64,000 bases of DNA. Source: Paraburkholderia unamae (GTDB taxonomy: Bacteria > Pseudomonadota > Gammaproteobacteria > Burkholderiales > Burkholderiaceae). Within the stretch, counting starts at the first letter, position 1; every line of letters starts with the position of its first letter. The notes under the pieces were generated by a model that was not told the origin of the DNA, searched no databases, and was given only the letters and a program-made list of their open reading frames with translations. This document shows, in pieces, positions 27,084 to 36,106 of the stretch. The DNA lies in the NCBI RefSeq assembly GCF_003268775.1, contig NZ_QLSU01000003.1, positions 414,248 to 478,247 on the forward strand, written 5' to 3'. A program made the position numbers and the translations under genes.

Positions 27084-27485
27084 CTAGGCGTTCAGCCAGT
27101 TTTCGACCTTCACGCCTGGGTAATGCGCAAAGTCGCGCTCGTTGTTCGTAACGAGCACCACATTGAGCGCGATTGCGTGCGCGGCGATCAGCTTGTCGAG
27201 GTGGTCCTTCTTGCGCTCGCGCGTCGCTTCCCGAACCGGGCCATAGGCAACCGCCGCGCCCGCGTCGAACGGCACGACAGGAATATCCTCGATCAAGGCG
27301 GCCAGATTGCGCTTTTCTCGCGCGCGATACTCCGACACGGCGACACCGTACTCGAGTTCGGCATAGGTAATTGCCGACATCACGACGTCGCCGACATAGC
27401 ATTGCGCGAAGCGTTTCGCGACCTGCTCGGGTTGATTCTTCATCAGATAGATGCAGATGTTCGTGTCGAGCATGAACTGCGGCAT
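27084..27485 (-). CDS. vapC: VapC-type PIN-domain toxin
   Basis: 133-residue PIN-domain ribonuclease. Acidic metal-binding residues can be placed: Asp7 (MLDTNICIY), Glu43 (ITYAELEYG), Asp97 (DHLDKLIAAHA) and the NNERDF region near 114-119. The sequence is closest to the VapC group that cleaves initiator tRNA, but the target is not determined here. ATG overlaps the antitoxin stop by one base (TGATG), the standard coupling. Confidence 0.95.
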   Translation of the reverse strand: MPQFMLDTNICIYLMKNQPEQVAKRFAQCYVGDVVMSAITYAELEYGVAVSEYRAREKRNLAALIEDIPVVPFDAGAAVAYGPVREATRERKKDHLDKLIAAHAIALNVVLVTNNERDFAHYPGVKVENWLNA

Positions 27486-27721
27486 CAGAGCGCCTCGCGA
27501 TCGTCCTGGCCCTGCTCGCCGCGCCCCTCGGCCATGAAATCCGGCCCGAATTTCGCGAACTTCTTCATGACGCCGCCGAGCGGGCGGCGCGCCGGACGGA
27601 TGCGGATTTCATCGCCTATCCGCTCGATCTCGAGTTCGATGTCGCCGCGTTCGTAGGCCAGATCGGCAGGGATGCGCACCGCCTGGGAATTGCCATTCTT
27701 GAAGACTCTGGTCGTATGCAT
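27485..27721 (-). CDS. vapB: VapB-type antitoxin (AbrB/SpoVT fold)
   Basis: 78 residues: N-terminal swapped-hairpin DNA-binding domain (TTRVFKNGNSQAVRIPADL) and a C-terminal tail rich in charged residues that would wrap the toxin. The start at 27721 has GGAG six bases upstream; an in-frame ATG at 27748 is less likely. It represses its own operon together with VapC in known systems; suitable palindromes lie directly upstream. Confidence 0.95.
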   Translation of the reverse strand: MHTTRVFKNGNSQAVRIPADLAYERGDIELEIERIGDEIRIRPARRPLGGVMKKFAKFGPDFMAEGRGEQGQDDREAL

Positions 27722-27742
27722 GCGCCGCTCCAACCGATGGAT

Positions 27743-27798
27743 GTACATGGATGTACTCTAGCCTGGGACAGAGCAAATGTAAATACACGTGTGTACAT
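27743..27798. promoter_or_regulatory. vapBC promoter/operator palindromes
   Basis: GTACAT-GG-ATGTAC at 27743-27756 is a perfect palindrome. A second, ATGTA...TACAT, spans 27777-27798 around the centre ACACGTGT. Both carry the half-site ATGTAC/GTACAT (the second partly), consistent with VapBC autorepression. Confidence 0.65.
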
Positions 27799-27886
27799 TG
27801 GACGCATACCAATCAAGCGAGCGTACGCAGGCTGCGCGCGGCACCGCTTGTGGCGTGGCAGCGCAGCCTGCGTCGCGTTCAGCGTC

Positions 27887-28180
27887 TTACTTCACGACGA
27901 CTTGCGTATGCCCCACGACCGGCGGCTTTTCGAAGTACGGGCCGACAAGGCGCCGCCACTCCTGGAAGTCCTCCGACTCGCGAAAGTGGACCATGTGGTC
28001 CTCGATCGTATCCCACTGCACGACGAGCACATACTGGTTCGGCTCTTCCACGCCGCGTTGCAGTTCCACGGCAAGGCAGCCGCGCGCGCGATGAAAGAGC
28101 GGCAGCGCCTGCGCCACGCCCGCTTCGAATTCGGCGTTCTTGCCTGCGCTCACCGTGATATGCGCCATCTCGTAGACCAT
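27887..28180 (-). CDS. antibiotic biosynthesis monooxygenase (ABM) domain protein
   Basis: 97-residue ferredoxin-like ABM-fold protein (VYEMAHITVSAGKNAEFEAGV start; QWDTIEDHMVHFRESEDFQEW core). ATG 28180 has AAGGAGAA upstream. Family members act as small cofactor-free oxygenases, as quinol oxidases or as accessory proteins; no specific activity can be assigned. It lies 29 bases downstream of the LhgO-like gene and is likely co-transcribed. Confidence 0.85.
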   Translation of the reverse strand: MVYEMAHITVSAGKNAEFEAGVAQALPLFHRARGCLAVELQRGVEEPNQYVLVVQWDTIEDHMVHFRESEDFQEWRRLVGPYFEKPPVVGHTQVVVK

Positions 28181-28209
28181 CGTGTTCTCCTTGTGATTCG
28201 CTAGTGCGT

Positions 28210-29328
28210 TCAGTTCAGGTTCAGGTTCAGGCATTCGACCACTTCGTCCGCAATGGCGAGCGAGGCGGTCAGCCCCGGCGATTCGATCCCATAGAGGTTC
28301 ACGAGCCCGCTCACGCCATGCCCGCGTGCCCCCTGGATCACGAAATCGCCCCCGCCGTGCGTGCCGCCGCCGGCGAGTTTCGGGCGGATGCCAGCATAAC
28401 CCGGTTGCAGCGCGTCGTCAGGCAGCGCGGGCCAATACGTGCGGATCGCCTCGTAGAATTTCGCGGCGCGCGCCGGGTCGACGGTGTAATCGATCGTGTC
28501 GATCCATTCGACGTCGGGGCCGAAGCGCGCCTGGCGGCCGAGGTCGATCGTCAGGTGCACGCCGAGGCCGCCCTCTTCGGGAACCGGATAGATGAGCCGT
28601 GAAAACGGCGCGGCGCCCGTAAGCGAATAGTAATTGCCCTTCGCGTAACGCCCCGGCGGGATCGATTCGCGCGCGATGCCTTCGATCGAAGCCGCCACCT
28701 GCTGCGCAAAGAGCCCCGCGCTATTCACCACGCGCCTGGCGGCCAGTTGCATCGGCTCCGCGCCGCCCACCTCCAGCACGATGCCGTCCGCGCGCACCGC
28801 GCCGCCCGTGACCGGCGAGCACAACGCCACCATGCCGCCCGCCGCCTCGAAATCGCCCTGCAACGCGAGCATCAGGCCGTGGCTGTCGATGATGCCCGTG
28901 GAAGGCGACTCCAGCGCGGCCACGCAATGGAGCGCGGGTTCCAGCGCCTGCGCCTGCACACCTTCCAGCCAGCGCAAGTCGTTCACGCCGTTGGCCGCCG
29001 CCGCCGCGCGAATGGCGCGCAGCGCGTCGAGCTGCCCCTCGTTCGTCGCGACGATGAACTTGCCGCAGCGGCGATATTCCACGCCTTTTGCGTCGCAGTA
29101 GGCGTAAAGCTGCTGCTTGCCTTGCACGCACAGACGCGCTTTGAGCGAGCCCTGCGGATAGTAGATGCCCGCATGGATCACTTCGCTGTTGCGCGAACTG
29201 GTGCCGCTGCCTATGGCGTTTTCCGCCTCGACGAGAACGGTCTCCCAGCCTTGCCTTGCGCAAGCGCGCGCCACCGCGAGACCGACCACCCCGGCGCCGA
29301 TCACGACGCAATCCACCGTGTCCGTCAT
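28210..29328 (-). CDS. FAD-dependent L-2-hydroxyglutarate oxidase-like dehydrogenase
   Basis: 372-residue DAO-superfamily flavoprotein. The FAD-binding motif [14 protein letters not shown] is at the N-terminus, followed by [19 protein letters not shown], which is diagnostic of the LhgO/L2HGDH family, and a C-terminal YAGIRPKL segment. It would oxidise an L-2-hydroxyacid such as L-2-hydroxyglutarate to the 2-oxoacid, passing electrons to quinone or oxygen. ATG 29328 follows AAGGGAAG. Confidence 0.9.
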   Translation of the reverse strand: MTDTVDCVVIGAGVVGLAVARACARQGWETVLVEAENAIGSGTSSRNSEVIHAGIYYPQGSLKARLCVQGKQQLYAYCDAKGVEYRRCGKFIVATNEGQLDALRAIRAAAAANGVNDLRWLEGVQAQALEPALHCVAALESPSTGIIDSHGLMLALQGDFEAAGGMVALCSPVTGGAVRADGIVLEVGGAEPMQLAARRVVNSAGLFAQQVAASIEGIARESIPPGRYAKGNYYSLTGAAPFSRLIYPVPEEGGLGVHLTIDLGRQARFGPDVEWIDTIDYTVDPARAAKFYEAIRTYWPALPDDALQPGYAGIRPKLAGGGTHGGGDFVIQGARGHGVSGLVNLYGIESPGLTASLAIADEVVECLNLNLN

Positions 29329-29453
29329 GAAACTTCCCTTCTCGTCACGCGAGTGCTGTTTCGATTGGCGCTATTTTGCCCAATTCGCGTGGTTTGCGTG
29401 CCCGGCGGGAGGCTGGAGTGAGTCCGCGCGCAGCCGAGATCGCGGAACGCGGC

Positions 29454-29480
29454 AAAAAAACGCCGCCCGTGTGGGCGGCG
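29454..29480 (-). terminator. rho-independent terminator of the porin gene
   Basis: CGCCGCCC-GTGT-GGGCGGCG hairpin at 29461-29480 next to seven A at 29454-29460, giving a hairpin followed by a seven-U tract on the minus strand, 40 bases after the porin stop. Confidence 0.9.
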
Positions 29481-29519
29481 CGCAATGACAAGCCGAGAAG
29501 ACGCAATCGGAAGTGCCGA

Positions 29520-30635
29520 TCAGAAGTGGGTATGCAGGCCCACGCGCGCGACCGCCTGGGTCTGGCCGCTCGACGCACCGTCCGACGAGTTCATGCCGTT
29601 GATCTGCGCGAGGCCGCCCGAACTGGCGCGCTGGTACACGCCGAGCACGTACACGCTCGTGCGCTTTGAGAGCGCATAGTCGACGATCGCGGCAACCTGG
29701 TGCGCGTGGTTGTTGTCCACCACGTCGTTGCCCTTCATGTACATGTACGACGCGCCGGCGCTGAGCGCGGGCGTGAAGTTGTAGTGCGCGCCCACCGAGC
29801 CTTCGTACACCGAGCCGCCATTGGCGGAGTTGTGGACCGTGGTGAACAGCGCGTTCGTGATCCAGCCGCCGAAGCGGTAGTGCGCGCCGATACCCCAGTT
29901 GCGGATGCTCACGTCGCCCTCGCCCGTCACCACGGTCTTGAGGTTCGTATAGGCCGCGTTCACGCCGAAGTCATGCGCCGCGTAGTTCAGCGCGAAGCTC
30001 GTGCCGTTGCCCGTGCCGATCGAACCGGCCACGCCGCCGAAGCTGTACATCGCGCCCGCGCTAAAGCCGCCGTAGGTCGGCGACAGGTACTTCACGGAGT
30101 TGTTGACGGTTTCGCCCGCCATGCGGTCCCAGTCGAACGCGCCGGTCGGATTGTTCGGCAGCGCGAGTTTCTGGAACGGACCCGCGCGGAAATCGTAGAA
30201 GTGCCCCGAAAGCTCCGCCGGATCGTTGCCGGCGAAGTAGAGCGAGTCCGTCATGAAGTCGTACTGATTGCCGAGCGTGAGCTTGCCGAAGCGCTCGTCG
30301 CTCAAGCCAACGATCGACGTGCGGCTAAAGAGGCTCTTGTTCGGCATGAAGCTGCCGTTGTCGACCTGGAACTGGTTGACGAGCTGGAAGAACGCCTTCG
30401 TGCCGCCGCCCAGGTCTTCCGTGCCGGTCATGCCCCAGAGGTTCGGGCCGTTCACGCCGTCGTCCATCTTGACGTTGTGCTTGCCGCCCTGGTTGCTCAC
30501 ATAGGTGATGCCGGTGTCCATCATCCCGTAGAGCGTCACGCTGCTTTGCGCGAACGCGGGTGCGGCGCCCGCCATCACGCCGATGGCGCCCACGATCGCC
30601 ATCGCAATCTTTTTGTACTGCTTATTGTTTTCCAT
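29520..30635 (-). CDS. Burkholderia-type outer-membrane porin
   Basis: 371-residue gram-negative trimeric porin of the 16-strand type. It has a signal peptide (MENNKQYKKIAMAIVGAIGV..., cleavage AFA-QSS), then SSVTLYGMMDTGITYVSNQGG, alternating beta strands throughout and the terminal aromatic residue of VARVGLHTHF. A strong AGGAGG lies upstream of 30635. It sits downstream of ligA in the same direction (214-base gap), suggesting uptake of aromatic acids; this is inferred from position. Confidence 0.95.
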   Translation of the reverse strand: MENNKQYKKIAMAIVGAIGVMAGAAPAFAQSSVTLYGMMDTGITYVSNQGGKHNVKMDDGVNGPNLWGMTGTEDLGGGTKAFFQLVNQFQVDNGSFMPNKSLFSRTSIVGLSDERFGKLTLGNQYDFMTDSLYFAGNDPAELSGHFYDFRAGPFQKLALPNNPTGAFDWDRMAGETVNNSVKYLSPTYGGFSAGAMYSFGGVAGSIGTGNGTSFALNYAAHDFGVNAAYTNLKTVVTGEGDVSIRNWGIGAHYRFGGWITNALFTTVHNSANGGSVYEGSVGAHYNFTPALSAGASYMYMKGNDVVDNNHAHQVAAIVDYALSKRTSVYVLGVYQRASSGGLAQINGMNSSDGASSGQTQAVARVGLHTHF

Positions 30636-30849
30636 TCTCCAAGCCTCCTGTTTTGAACAAACCTGTTTTTTCGTGCATCGACGGTGATCCAGCCCGCCAC
30701 CCCGGAATCCGGCGGACCGCAAGCAACCGCGCGGCGTGCGCGCCGCGAGGTCGTACGCGAGGCGAGCGGGCTGTGCCGCCCGCTCGTGCGCAAAAGGGAA
30801 TCAGGACATCGGGCGGCAGGTCAGGCGTGCGCCGCCGCCGCGCCGGCGC

Positions 30850-31209
30850 TCAAACCGCGTCGGGCACCCTGCGCGTCTTGAGGAACGCTTCGAGGGTTTC
30901 GCCGCGCATGCTCGCGTACATGCCGAGATTGGTGATCTTCACCACGCGCGCGAACTTCTCCAGCACGAAGAAGCACACGCCGTACTGGATCAGGCCGAGC
31001 CAGTCCGTCGCGTCCACCAGCGCGCGTTCTTCGTCAGTCAGGGCCGCCGCGTCGTAGGCGGCCTTGCGGTCGTTAAGCCATAGGTCGCGTGCCTGCGGCA
31101 AACGCATTTGCCAGAAGAAACGGTTCAGGCGCATGGCCTTCATGCTCTGGCGAATGTCGAACGCATACGTGCCCGTCAATTCCTCGATGCCCACCAGTTG
31201 CGGATTCAT
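30850..31209 (-). CDS. ligA: protocatechuate 4,5-dioxygenase alpha subunit
   Basis: 119-residue small all-helical subunit that caps the active site of the extradiol dioxygenase (GTYAFDIRQSMKAMRLNRFFWQM ... NLGMYASMRGETLEAF). Length matches LigA proteins (~120-140). The ATG overlaps the ligB stop (ATGA). With LigB it opens the ring of protocatechuate, and in some species of gallate, between C4 and C5. Confidence 0.93.
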   Translation of the reverse strand: MNPQLVGIEELTGTYAFDIRQSMKAMRLNRFFWQMRLPQARDLWLNDRKAAYDAAALTDEERALVDATDWLGLIQYGVCFFVLEKFARVVKITNLGMYASMRGETLEAFLKTRRVPDAV

Positions 31210-32051
31210 TGCCGGCCCTCTTCTTCGTAGACCGTGACCGCCATCGCCGTGCTGGTCGCGAGGTAGTAATTGCGGTGGATTTCGCGAATCTTGCCGCCAA
31301 GCGCGCCGCGCATGGCGAGCCACATGATCGTCTCCACGCTCTCCGCGCCACCCAGGCGCACGTAGTCCACGTGCTTCATGCGCGCGAGCCGTTCGGGATC
31401 GTTCACGATCAGGTCGAGGAACTCCATGTCCCACTCGGTGTTGTTGAAGCCGCTGCGCTCGCCGTGCACCTGGTGCGAGAGGCCGCCCGTGCCCACCACC
31501 ACGACGTCGAGATCCTCCTCGAACGATTCGATGGCGCGGCGCAGCGCCTGGCCGAGCCGGTAACAGCGGTTGGCCGTGGGCAGCGGGTACTGGAGCACGT
31601 TCACCTGCACCGGCACCAGCGCCGCGGGCCAGCCGCCTTCGTGCGGGAGCATGAGCGAGAGCGGCGAATTGCAGCCGTGATCGAGCGGCTTGTCCTGGAA
31701 GATCGTCAGGTCGAACTCGTCGTTCACGAGTTGCTCGGCAATATGGATCGCCAGCTCCGGGTGGCCCGCGATATCGGGCAGCGGACGCTTGCCCGCGCCT
31801 TCGTCGGCGAACTCGTGACTGGCCGACACGCCCAGCGCGAAGGTCGGGTAGCAGTCGAAGAAAAAGCTGTTGGCGTGATCGTTATAGAACATCACGAGCG
31901 CGTCCGGCTTGCGCTCGGCGAGCCACTTCGCCACCGGTTCGTACCCCTGGAAAAGCGGCGCCCACGCGGGTTCGTTCTGCTTGCCCTTGTCGTACGCCAT
32001 GCCGATTGTCGGCACGTGCGATGTGCCGATGCCGCCCACTATTCTTGCCAT
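31206..32051 (-). CDS. ligB: protocatechuate 4,5-dioxygenase beta subunit (class III extradiol)
   Basis: 281-residue LigB-fold catalytic subunit. Iron ligands His12 (TSHVP), His59 (YNDHANSF) and Glu240 (GGAESVE) and the acid-base histidines near 125 (DHGC) and 193 (GGLSHQ) are all present, by comparison with Sphingobium LigB. AGAGGG precedes ATG 32051. It is the first gene of the ligB-ligA operon, divergent from a GntR regulator. The product is 4-carboxy-2-hydroxymuconate semialdehyde from protocatechuate, or 4-oxalomesaconate from gallate. Confidence 0.94.
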   Translation of the reverse strand: MARIVGGIGTSHVPTIGMAYDKGKQNEPAWAPLFQGYEPVAKWLAERKPDALVMFYNDHANSFFFDCYPTFALGVSASHEFADEGAGKRPLPDIAGHPELAIHIAEQLVNDEFDLTIFQDKPLDHGCNSPLSLMLPHEGGWPAALVPVQVNVLQYPLPTANRCYRLGQALRRAIESFEEDLDVVVVGTGGLSHQVHGERSGFNNTEWDMEFLDLIVNDPERLARMKHVDYVRLGGAESVETIMWLAMRGALGGKIREIHRNYYLATSTAMAVTVYEEEGRQ

Positions 32052-32424
32052 GATGTTGCCCTCTGCCGCAGTTCATGCGGCGCATGCGCGCCGCGCCGGA
32101 CCGGATACGCCCCCTGACGCTTTCGATCCATCAATTGGGATACGAAATTACAAAAGTACCGCGCAAACGGTAAGTCAGGGTTAACCACGGAATTTTTGCT
32201 TTTTCTCGTATTTTCAGGGCTTCCATGCATTTTTCGGTGCCTGGAGCGGTTCCCAAACCCGCGCGCCGCAACGGTTTTTGGTATCCTGAAACCCTGTTGC
32301 GGGAATCCGTTGACGATCGCCCAGGCAACCACTCCATAAACGAAACAGATATCAAAAGAACAAACTCGCAAGGGCGGCATGCGCCGTCACGGGCGCGCCC
32401 CGCCCGCTGCGATTCACGCATGAC
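32052..32424. other. divergent ligBA / GntR promoter region
   Basis: 373 bases, AT-richer than its surroundings, with no gene. It should hold both promoters. I see TTTTCAGGG near 32210 and CCTGAAACCC near 32286 as a spaced inverted pair, and a GGTATCC element between, but nothing decisive. Confidence 0.5.
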
Positions 32425-33126
32425 ATGAACGGGACAACCCAGCAAACCATCGTACAGGCGCTGCGCACGCGCATTCTTTCCGGCGAGCTTGCGCCCGGCG
32501 AGCGCCTCGTCGAGGCGCAGCTCGCCGAGCGCCTGGGCATCTCGCGCACGCCGCTGCGCTATGCCTTGAGCGTGCTCGCCACCGAAGGCATGGTCGAGCG
32601 CTCGGGCGCGCGCGGCTACACGGTGCGGCGCTTTTCCGTGACCGACGTGCTCAACGCCATCGACGTGCGCGGCGTGCTCGAAGGGCTCGCCGCCCGCTCG
32701 GTCGCCGAGCGCGGCGTGGACGCGGCGCTTGCCCGCGCGCTCGAAGACTGCCTGCGCGAAGGCGACGCGCTGTTCGCGGCGGGCGTGCTCGACAGCGAGG
32801 CCGAAACGCGTTACGCCGCGATGAATGGCCGCTTCCACGCACTGATTGTCGAAGCGGCGCACAATCTCGCGGTAACCGCCGCGCTCGGGCTCAACGACAA
32901 GATTCCGTTCGTTTCCCCCGGCACGGTGGTTTTCGACAAGGCCGCGCAGGAGCGCCAGTTCATGATGCTTTCCTATGCGCACCGCCAGCACCACGCGATC
33001 GTCGGCGCACTGGTGAACGGCGAAGGCGCGCGTGTCGAGGCGCTGATGAAGGAGCACACGCATATTTCCAAGGAAAGCCTCAATCTTTCGGTCGACCGTC
33101 TGCATCTGATCGCAGGCGCCGCGTGA
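32425..33126 (+). CDS. GntR/FadR-family regulator
   Basis: 233 residues: N-terminal winged helix (QTIVQALRTRILSGELAPGERL ... AERLGISRTPLRYALSVLATEGMVERSGARGYTV) and a C-terminal all-helical FCD effector domain with metal-binding His residues (NGRFHALI, HRQHHAIV). Divergent from ligBA, so it probably represses that operon until a pathway intermediate binds. The next gene is the double-HTH LysR protein, 40 bases on in the same direction. Confidence 0.9.
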   Translation: MNGTTQQTIVQALRTRILSGELAPGERLVEAQLAERLGISRTPLRYALSVLATEGMVERSGARGYTVRRFSVTDVLNAIDVRGVLEGLAARSVAERGVDAALARALEDCLREGDALFAAGVLDSEAETRYAAMNGRFHALIVEAAHNLAVTAALGLNDKIPFVSPGTVVFDKAAQERQFMMLSYAHRQHHAIVGALVNGEGARVEALMKEHTHISKESLNLSVDRLHLIAGAA

Positions 33127-33166
33127 GACACGGCGCGTTCCCCACCCCAGAAAACATCATCGAGCC

Positions 33167-34426
33167 GTGAGCCAGCCCGAACTCCTGAACCTCGCGCATC
33201 TGCGCGCCTTTCGCCTCGTTGCCGACACCGGCAGCGCCACGCGCGCCGCTTCGGCCCTCTATCGCGCGCAGTCGGCCGTCACGCGCTCGGTGCAGGAGCT
33301 GGAGACCGCCCTCGACGCGCCGCTATTCGAGCGCAAGCCCTCGGGCATGCTGCCCACGGCCGTGGGGCGCGTCGTGCTGGAACGTTGCGCGCGCATCTTC
33401 TGCGAGCTGGAAGAACTCGCGCAGTGGTGCGCCGCGCGCCAGGCGCGCCGCCGCGCGTTGAGCGAGGGCACGCTGCCCGCGTATCTGCTCAATACGCGCC
33501 GCCTCCAGCTTTTCGTCGCGCTCGCGCGGCACCGCCACATGCCGAGCACGGCCAATGCGTTCGGCATCAGCCAGCCCGCGGTGAGCAGCGCGATGCGCGT
33601 GCTCGAAAGCGGCTCGGGCGTGACGCTGTTCCATCGCGGCCCGCGCGGCGTGCTGCTCACGGCCGAGGGCGAAACCTTCTTGCTGCACGTGCGGCGCGCG
33701 CTCAACGAACTGCGCCACGTGCCCGACGACATCGCGGCGCTGCACGGCAACATCCAGGGGTCGGTCACGGTGGGCGCGCTGCCGCTCGGGCGCACACTGA
33801 TCCTGCCGGCGGCCATCGCGCGGCTTTCCGCGTTGCATCCGGGCGTGCGCGTCGTCACCGACGAAAGCGCCTACGAACTGCTGGTGGCGGGCCTGCGCGC
33901 GGGCGACGTGGACTTCGTGCTCGGCGCGCTGCGCGAGAACGACGCGGCAAGCGGGCTTGCCAACGAACGGCTGATGTCGGAGGACATGGTCGTGCTCGCG
34001 CGCCGGGACCATCCGCTCGCGAAGAAGCACAACCTCACGCTGAACGACCTGCGCGACGCCCAGTGGATTCTTTCGCGCACGCATTCGCCTTCGCGCGGAT
34101 TGCTCGAAGCGCAGTTCCGCCGCGTGAAGCTCAGGCCGCCCATGCCCACCGTCGAAACAGCCGATCTCGCCGTGATTCGCGGGCTGCTGCTCGGCACGGA
34201 CATGATCACGTCGCTCTCGGCGCAGCAGTTGCACTATGAAATCGAGTCGGGCCAGCTCGCGGTGCTCGACGTGCCGTTGCAGCACACGCGCCGCGACATC
34301 GGCCTCACTTTGCGCGCGCAGGGCTCGCCCTCGCCGGCCGCGCGCGCGTTGATCGACGCGATCCGTCTTTCCGTGATGGATGTGGCGCCGGCCACGCGCG
34401 TGGTGGAAGGACGGCGCACCGGGTGA
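33167..34426 (+). CDS. LysR-family regulator with two HTH domains
   Basis: 419 residues, about 120 longer than a normal LysR protein. Two complete LysR winged-helix domains are present. The first spans ~9-68 (AHLRAFRLVADTGSATRAA, AQSAVTRSVQELE, PLFERKPSGMLPT). The second spans ~110-168 (RRLQLFVALARHRHMPSTA, SQPAVSSAMRVLE, TLFHRGPRGVLLT). They are followed by one substrate-binding domain. The duplicated-HTH form occurs in GbpR-like LysR proteins. Start is GTG 33167. By position it should regulate the ligBA or galB/aldolase operons. It ends convergent with the aldolase gene. Confidence 0.92.
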   Translation: MSQPELLNLAHLRAFRLVADTGSATRAASALYRAQSAVTRSVQELETALDAPLFERKPSGMLPTAVGRVVLERCARIFCELEELAQWCAARQARRRALSEGTLPAYLLNTRRLQLFVALARHRHMPSTANAFGISQPAVSSAMRVLESGSGVTLFHRGPRGVLLTAEGETFLLHVRRALNELRHVPDDIAALHGNIQGSVTVGALPLGRTLILPAAIARLSALHPGVRVVTDESAYELLVAGLRAGDVDFVLGALRENDAASGLANERLMSEDMVVLARRDHPLAKKHNLTLNDLRDAQWILSRTHSPSRGLLEAQFRRVKLRPPMPTVETADLAVIRGLLLGTDMITSLSAQQLHYEIESGQLAVLDVPLQHTRRDIGLTLRAQGSPSPAARALIDAIRLSVMDVAPATRVVEGRRTG

Positions 34427-34457
34427 GCATGGCGCGCCGCCGGGCGCGCATGTGAAA

Positions 34458-34478
34458 CGAGCGCCGGTGCGGCGCTCG
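34458..34478. terminator. GC hairpin after the LysR gene
   Basis: CGAGCGCC-GGTGC-GGCGCTCG, perfect 8-base stem, 32 bases after the LysR stop. Not followed by a U-tract, so the role is tentative. Just downstream (34484-34504) an 8-base GGTCAGTC unit is repeated. Confidence 0.45.
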
Positions 34479-34594
34479 CTGTTGGTCAGTCGGTCAGTCG
34501 GTCAAAGCGTATGGACGGCTTGCACGCGTCCTTGCCACATCGAGGCGGGCATACCCACCACGCCGTTCGTCCAGCGCCATCGATGGTTGCGCGC

Positions 34595-35290
34595 TCAAGC
34601 GTCTGCGGGCGTGTCGACGTAGCGCAGCCCCTTTTCGGCCAGGCGCTCGCGCATGCTGTAGTAGTCGAGGCCGAGCGTGCCGCCCGCGAGCACCGCGCGC
34701 GTCTTCTCTTCCTTCGCAAGACGCGCCTGGGTGGCTTCCACGACCTTCGCCACCGTGGCGAGCGGCACCACCACCACGCCGTCGTCGTCGGCCACGATCA
34801 CATCGCCGGGGTGTACGATCTGCTGCGCGCACACCACCGGCACGTTCACCGACCCCAGCGTTTCCTTGACCGTGCCTTGCGCCGAGACGGCCTTCGACCA
34901 CACCGGGAAGTCCATCGCCTTCAACGCGCGCACGTCGCGGCAACCCGCGTCGATGATGAGCCCGCGCACACCGCGCGCCGCAAGCGAAGTCGCGAGCAAT
35001 TCGCCGAAGTAGCCGTCCTCGCAGGGCGAGGTGGGCGCGGCCACGAGCACGTCGCCTTCGCGGCACTGCTCCACGGCCACGTGCAACATCCAGTTGTCCG
35101 AGGGCGGCATGAGCACGGTCACGGCCGAACCCGCGATCGCCGCGCCCGAATAAACGGGCCGCAGGTACGTGGCGAGCAGGCCGAGACGGCTTTGCGCCTC
35201 GTGCACGGTGGCCGTGCCCGCTTCCTTGAGGATTTGCACATGGCGCGCGTCGGCGCGCGGAATCTGGGTAACGACTACACCGCGTTTCAT
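34595..35290 (-). CDS. ligK: 4-carboxy-4-hydroxy-2-oxoadipate aldolase (RraA-like)
   Basis: 231-residue class II aldolase of the RraA/HMG-CHA aldolase family. The signature [14 protein letters not shown] gives the conserved Arg-Asp pair, with [15 protein letters not shown] following. It cleaves 4-carboxy-4-hydroxy-2-oxoadipate to pyruvate and oxaloacetate, the last step of protocatechuate 4,5-cleavage and gallate pathways (LigK/GalC/ProA). Its ATG overlaps the galB stop (ATGA). Confidence 0.93.
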   Translation of the reverse strand: MKRGVVVTQIPRADARHVQILKEAGTATVHEAQSRLGLLATYLRPVYSGAAIAGSAVTVLMPPSDNWMLHVAVEQCREGDVLVAAPTSPCEDGYFGELLATSLAARGVRGLIIDAGCRDVRALKAMDFPVWSKAVSAQGTVKETLGSVNVPVVCAQQIVHPGDVIVADDDGVVVVPLATVAKVVEATQARLAKEEKTRAVLAGGTLGLDYYSMRERLAEKGLRYVDTPADA

Positions 35291-36018
35291 GCCAGGTCTC
35301 CCACTACTGCGGGCGTCAGGCGCATATAGCCTTCCGCATATTGAATGTCGCGCTTCGCCGTGATGCCGATGTTGCGCTTCGCCTGCACGCCGCGCTGCTG
35401 CGCGACGCGCGTGTAGTACTCCCAAAGATGTTCCTGGCCCGCCATGCACTCGATGGCGCGGCGCTTCACGTCCCATACTTCGGTGATGTCGAGGAAGGTG
35501 TTCGGCGTCCACTCGCACTGTTCGGTCTGGTGCGGCTCGAACGCATAGACGGGCGGCGCGCCGACGATCTTCTGCCCCGCATTGTGACCTTCGGCCTGGG
35601 CGATGATGCGCGCTTCCTGCGCCACGTGCATGGCGAGCGGGTGATCGAAGTTGTACGGGTCCTTCTGCGAGTGGCTCAGCACGAAGGCCGGTTGCACGTC
35701 GCGGTAGACATCCACGAGGCGCAAGAGCGCTTCGTCGGACACGCGCAGCGGGTAATCGCCCAGATCGAAGAAGTCGACTTCCGCGCCGAGAATGTCGGCG
35801 GCGGCGAGCGCCTCCTCGCGGCGCGCGGCCTTCACCTTTTCGATGGTCATGTCGGCACCCTTGCGCCAAAGCTTCGCGGACTCGCCGCGCTCGCCGAACG
35901 AGAGGCACACCACCTTCACGCGGTAGCCATTCTTCTTGTGCAGGGCGATCGCGCCGCCCGCGCGCCATACGAAATCGGCGCTATGCGCGCTCACCACGAG
36001 CATCGATTTTTCAGTCAT
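35287..36018 (-). CDS. galB: 4-oxalomesaconate hydratase, PIG-L/LmbE fold (GalB type)
   Basis: 243-residue PIG-L deacetylase-fold protein with the zinc motif in variant form, [13 protein letters not shown] (His12, Asp15), and [13 protein letters not shown] further on. GalB of Pseudomonas gallate degradation is the known hydratase with this fold and hydrates 4-oxalomesaconate to 4-carboxy-4-hydroxy-2-oxoadipate. Placement directly before the CHA aldolase makes that assignment strong, as opposed to the unrelated amidohydrolase LigJ. It is the first gene of a two-gene leftward operon. Confidence 0.9.
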   Translation of the reverse strand: MTEKSMLVVSAHSADFVWRAGGAIALHKKNGYRVKVVCLSFGERGESAKLWRKGADMTIEKVKAARREEALAAADILGAEVDFFDLGDYPLRVSDEALLRLVDVYRDVQPAFVLSHSQKDPYNFDHPLAMHVAQEARIIAQAEGHNAGQKIVGAPPVYAFEPHQTEQCEWTPNTFLDITEVWDVKRRAIECMAGQEHLWEYYTRVAQQRGVQAKRNIGITAKRDIQYAEGYMRLTPAVVGDLA

Positions 36019-36094
36019 TTCCGGTTCACCAGACGTCGATCATCACGAAGCCCCATTGTAGGTTTGGGCGCGCGACGCGGACTAACGAAAGGAC

Positions 36095-36106
36095 TGCCTA
36101 AAGGCA
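36095..36106. promoter_or_regulatory. short palindrome upstream of galB
   Basis: TGCCT-AA-AGGCA, 77 bases before the galB start. Could be part of a regulator site; short enough to be chance. Confidence 0.3.

Noticed and set aside
34484..34504. GGTCAGTC tandem units after the LysR gene
   Set aside because: Only about two and a half 8-base units in a convergent intergenic gap; too short to assign meaning.
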